The position numbers and the translations under genes are program-made. A DNA stretch of 63,792 nt from Mesostigma viride (Eukaryota > Streptophyta > Mesostigmatophyceae > Mesostigmatales > Mesostigmataceae): positions 1 through 63,792 of the forward strand of contig RPFO01002182.1 in the NCBI GenBank assembly GCA_009746045.1, given 5' to 3'. Below the pieces are notes generated by a model that worked only from the letters and a program-made list of their open reading frames with translations, was not told the DNA's origin and made no database searches. The stretch's first letter is position 1, and each line of letters opens with the position of its first letter. Of this stretch, positions 63,064-63,792 are shown piece by piece.

Positions 63064-63256
63064 TTAAACTTTGTCAAAAGTATGCAAACCCATATACCAC
63101 GCTTTAAAGTATTTTATAAACTTTCGATCTTCTCAGCTAAACGTTTCCTAATTCTCAATAGTTTTCGCGCAATTTGGCCGCCCGAGAAGGGGCCGATGCA
63201 TCGGCTGGAACTCGATTTTTGGCGGAAAATCGGCCGCAAGACCATTTAGGGGTTAA

Positions 63257-63792
63257 AGGATGTAGATGAGTATGTTAGAACCTGTCAATCTTGCCAGGAG
63301 ATGAAACCCAACAATGTAGGACAGATAGCAGAGCCTAGGACCTTACCTGATCCCTTCATGCCGTGGGACTCCGGACGTTATGATGGATTTTGTAGGACCT
63401 TTCAGGAAGAATGATAGAGGTAACGCCCAGATCCTTGTTTTCGTAGATCGTTTTACTCGTATGTGTCATCTCGTGCCGTGTCCCTTAGAACTCACCGCAC
63501 GCGATTGCGCACGCCTATACCTTAATAACGTATAAAGATATCATGGTTTGAGTAGGCAGTTTATTAGTGATAAAGATAAGTTATTTACTTCTGATTTTTG
63601 GCAGCAGTTCTTCGCTGCTATCGGTACCAAGGTCACCTTCGGTACTGCCTACCACTCCTCCTCTTCTCATTTAGTAGAACGTCTGAATAGGGTAGTGGAA
63701 GAAGCTCTGCGGCACTATGTGAATGGCTAGTCGGGGAGTGATTGGGAGGATTATCTATGTCTGGTAGAGTTTTCCCTCAGGCTGCGCCATGG
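63257..63792 (+). pseudogene. gypsy integrase core, frameshifted, runs off the window
   Basis: KDVDEYVRTCQSCQEMKPNN completes the H2C2 finger. A shift near 63365-63380 leads to VMMDFVGPFRKND (first catalytic Asp) and ILVFVDRFTRMCHLVPC. After another break comes SRQFISDKDKLFTSDFWQQF (second Asp), then FGTAYHSSSSHLVERLNRVV (catalytic Glu in VERLN). Stop at 63728. Confidence 0.85.

Larger units (their letters stand above)
57798..63252 (-). mobile_element. piggyBac-type DNA transposon
   Basis: Ends CCCCTAAATGGTCT and its complement (14 bp), with TTAA on both sides (57794-57797 and 63253-63256); length 5455 bp. Transposase lies on the minus strand. The gypsy integrase frame is continuous across the removed element with one TTAA. 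Confidence 0.95.
36060..63792 (+). mobile_element. gypsy (Ty3-type) LTR retrotransposon, host of four later insertions, incomplete at the right edge
   Basis: 5' LTR 36060-36631, leader, hybrid-binding ORF, gag, protease, reverse transcriptase, a deleted RNase H, then integrase. Its own sequence is 36060-38750, 46930-49654, 57332-57797 and 63257 to the end. The rest is copia-1, copia-2 (with hAT) and piggyBac. Each break is flanked by its target duplication, and the reading frame resumes on the other side. The 3' LTR is beyond the window. Confidence 0.9.

Overview
The window is eukaryotic, repeat-dense DNA with no host gene that I can recognise. GT-AG introns, an AATAAA site, LTR retrotransposons of gypsy and copia type, LINEs with a restriction-like endonuclease, and CACTA, piggyBac and hAT DNA transposons rule out a prokaryote. 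GC-rich, proline/alanine-rich LINE and CACTA proteins beside less GC-rich LTR elements fit a microbial eukaryote, most likely an alga; that assignment is an inference of low confidence.

Layout. (1) 1-10568: an LTR element (G1) whose gag-like frame is split by a complete 8.7 kb CACTA transposon (146-8852). The CACTA element has 12-bp CACTA termini, dense GTGGTAAAAA subterminal repeats and two divergent genes: a six-exon tnp2-type transposase on the plus strand and a decayed TnpA-like gene on the minus strand. The G1 3' LTR is at 9944-10568. (2) 10682-14518: an APE-type LINE fragment between ATTA tracts, a tRNA-like remnant, and a C-run-rich repeat block. (3) 14529-19479: three 5'-truncated minus-strand LINEs (A, B, C) in tandem, each separated by the same (TA)nTGTGG target. 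(4) 19531-27690: exactly 48 copies of a 170-bp satellite, all reading identically. (5) 27691-35305: a plus-strand LINE (D) with PHD, RING-H2 and C2H2 zinc modules upstream of its reverse transcriptase and endonuclease, then a 53-bp tail copy and a truncated copy (E), all sharing the 15-bp target AATATATTCCGATGG. (6) 36060 to the window end: a gypsy element carrying an accessory RNase H1 hybrid-binding-domain ORF, split by two copia-like elements and a piggyBac element. Copia-1 (38751-46924, target GATGG) lies in gag. Copia-2 (49655-57326, target CCTTC) lies after a deleted RNase H and carries a hAT-like element in its 5' LTR. The piggyBac element (57798-63252, target TTAA) lies in the integrase.

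The insertion order can be read directly: gypsy first, then copia-1, copia-2 and piggyBac into it; hAT into copia-2 after copia-2 had integrated; and possibly a second TTAA-flanked element inside piggyBac.

The most interesting system is the copia-like pair. Both elements have LTRs that begin AGTTAG and end CTAA(C/A)T rather than TG...CA. Both have the order integrase, retropepsin-like fold with a degenerate DTN/DTQ motif, reverse transcriptase, RNase H, so the protease-like domain is on the wrong side of integrase. Both have HGDD instead of YVDD in the reverse transcriptase, and neither has an obvious primer-binding site next to the LTR. In copia-1, gag and pol are in one frame separated by a single UGA in the readthrough context UGA-CUAG. 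Second is the serial same-site insertion of the endonuclease LINEs, together with the perfect 170-bp array that ends exactly at the leader of LINE D.
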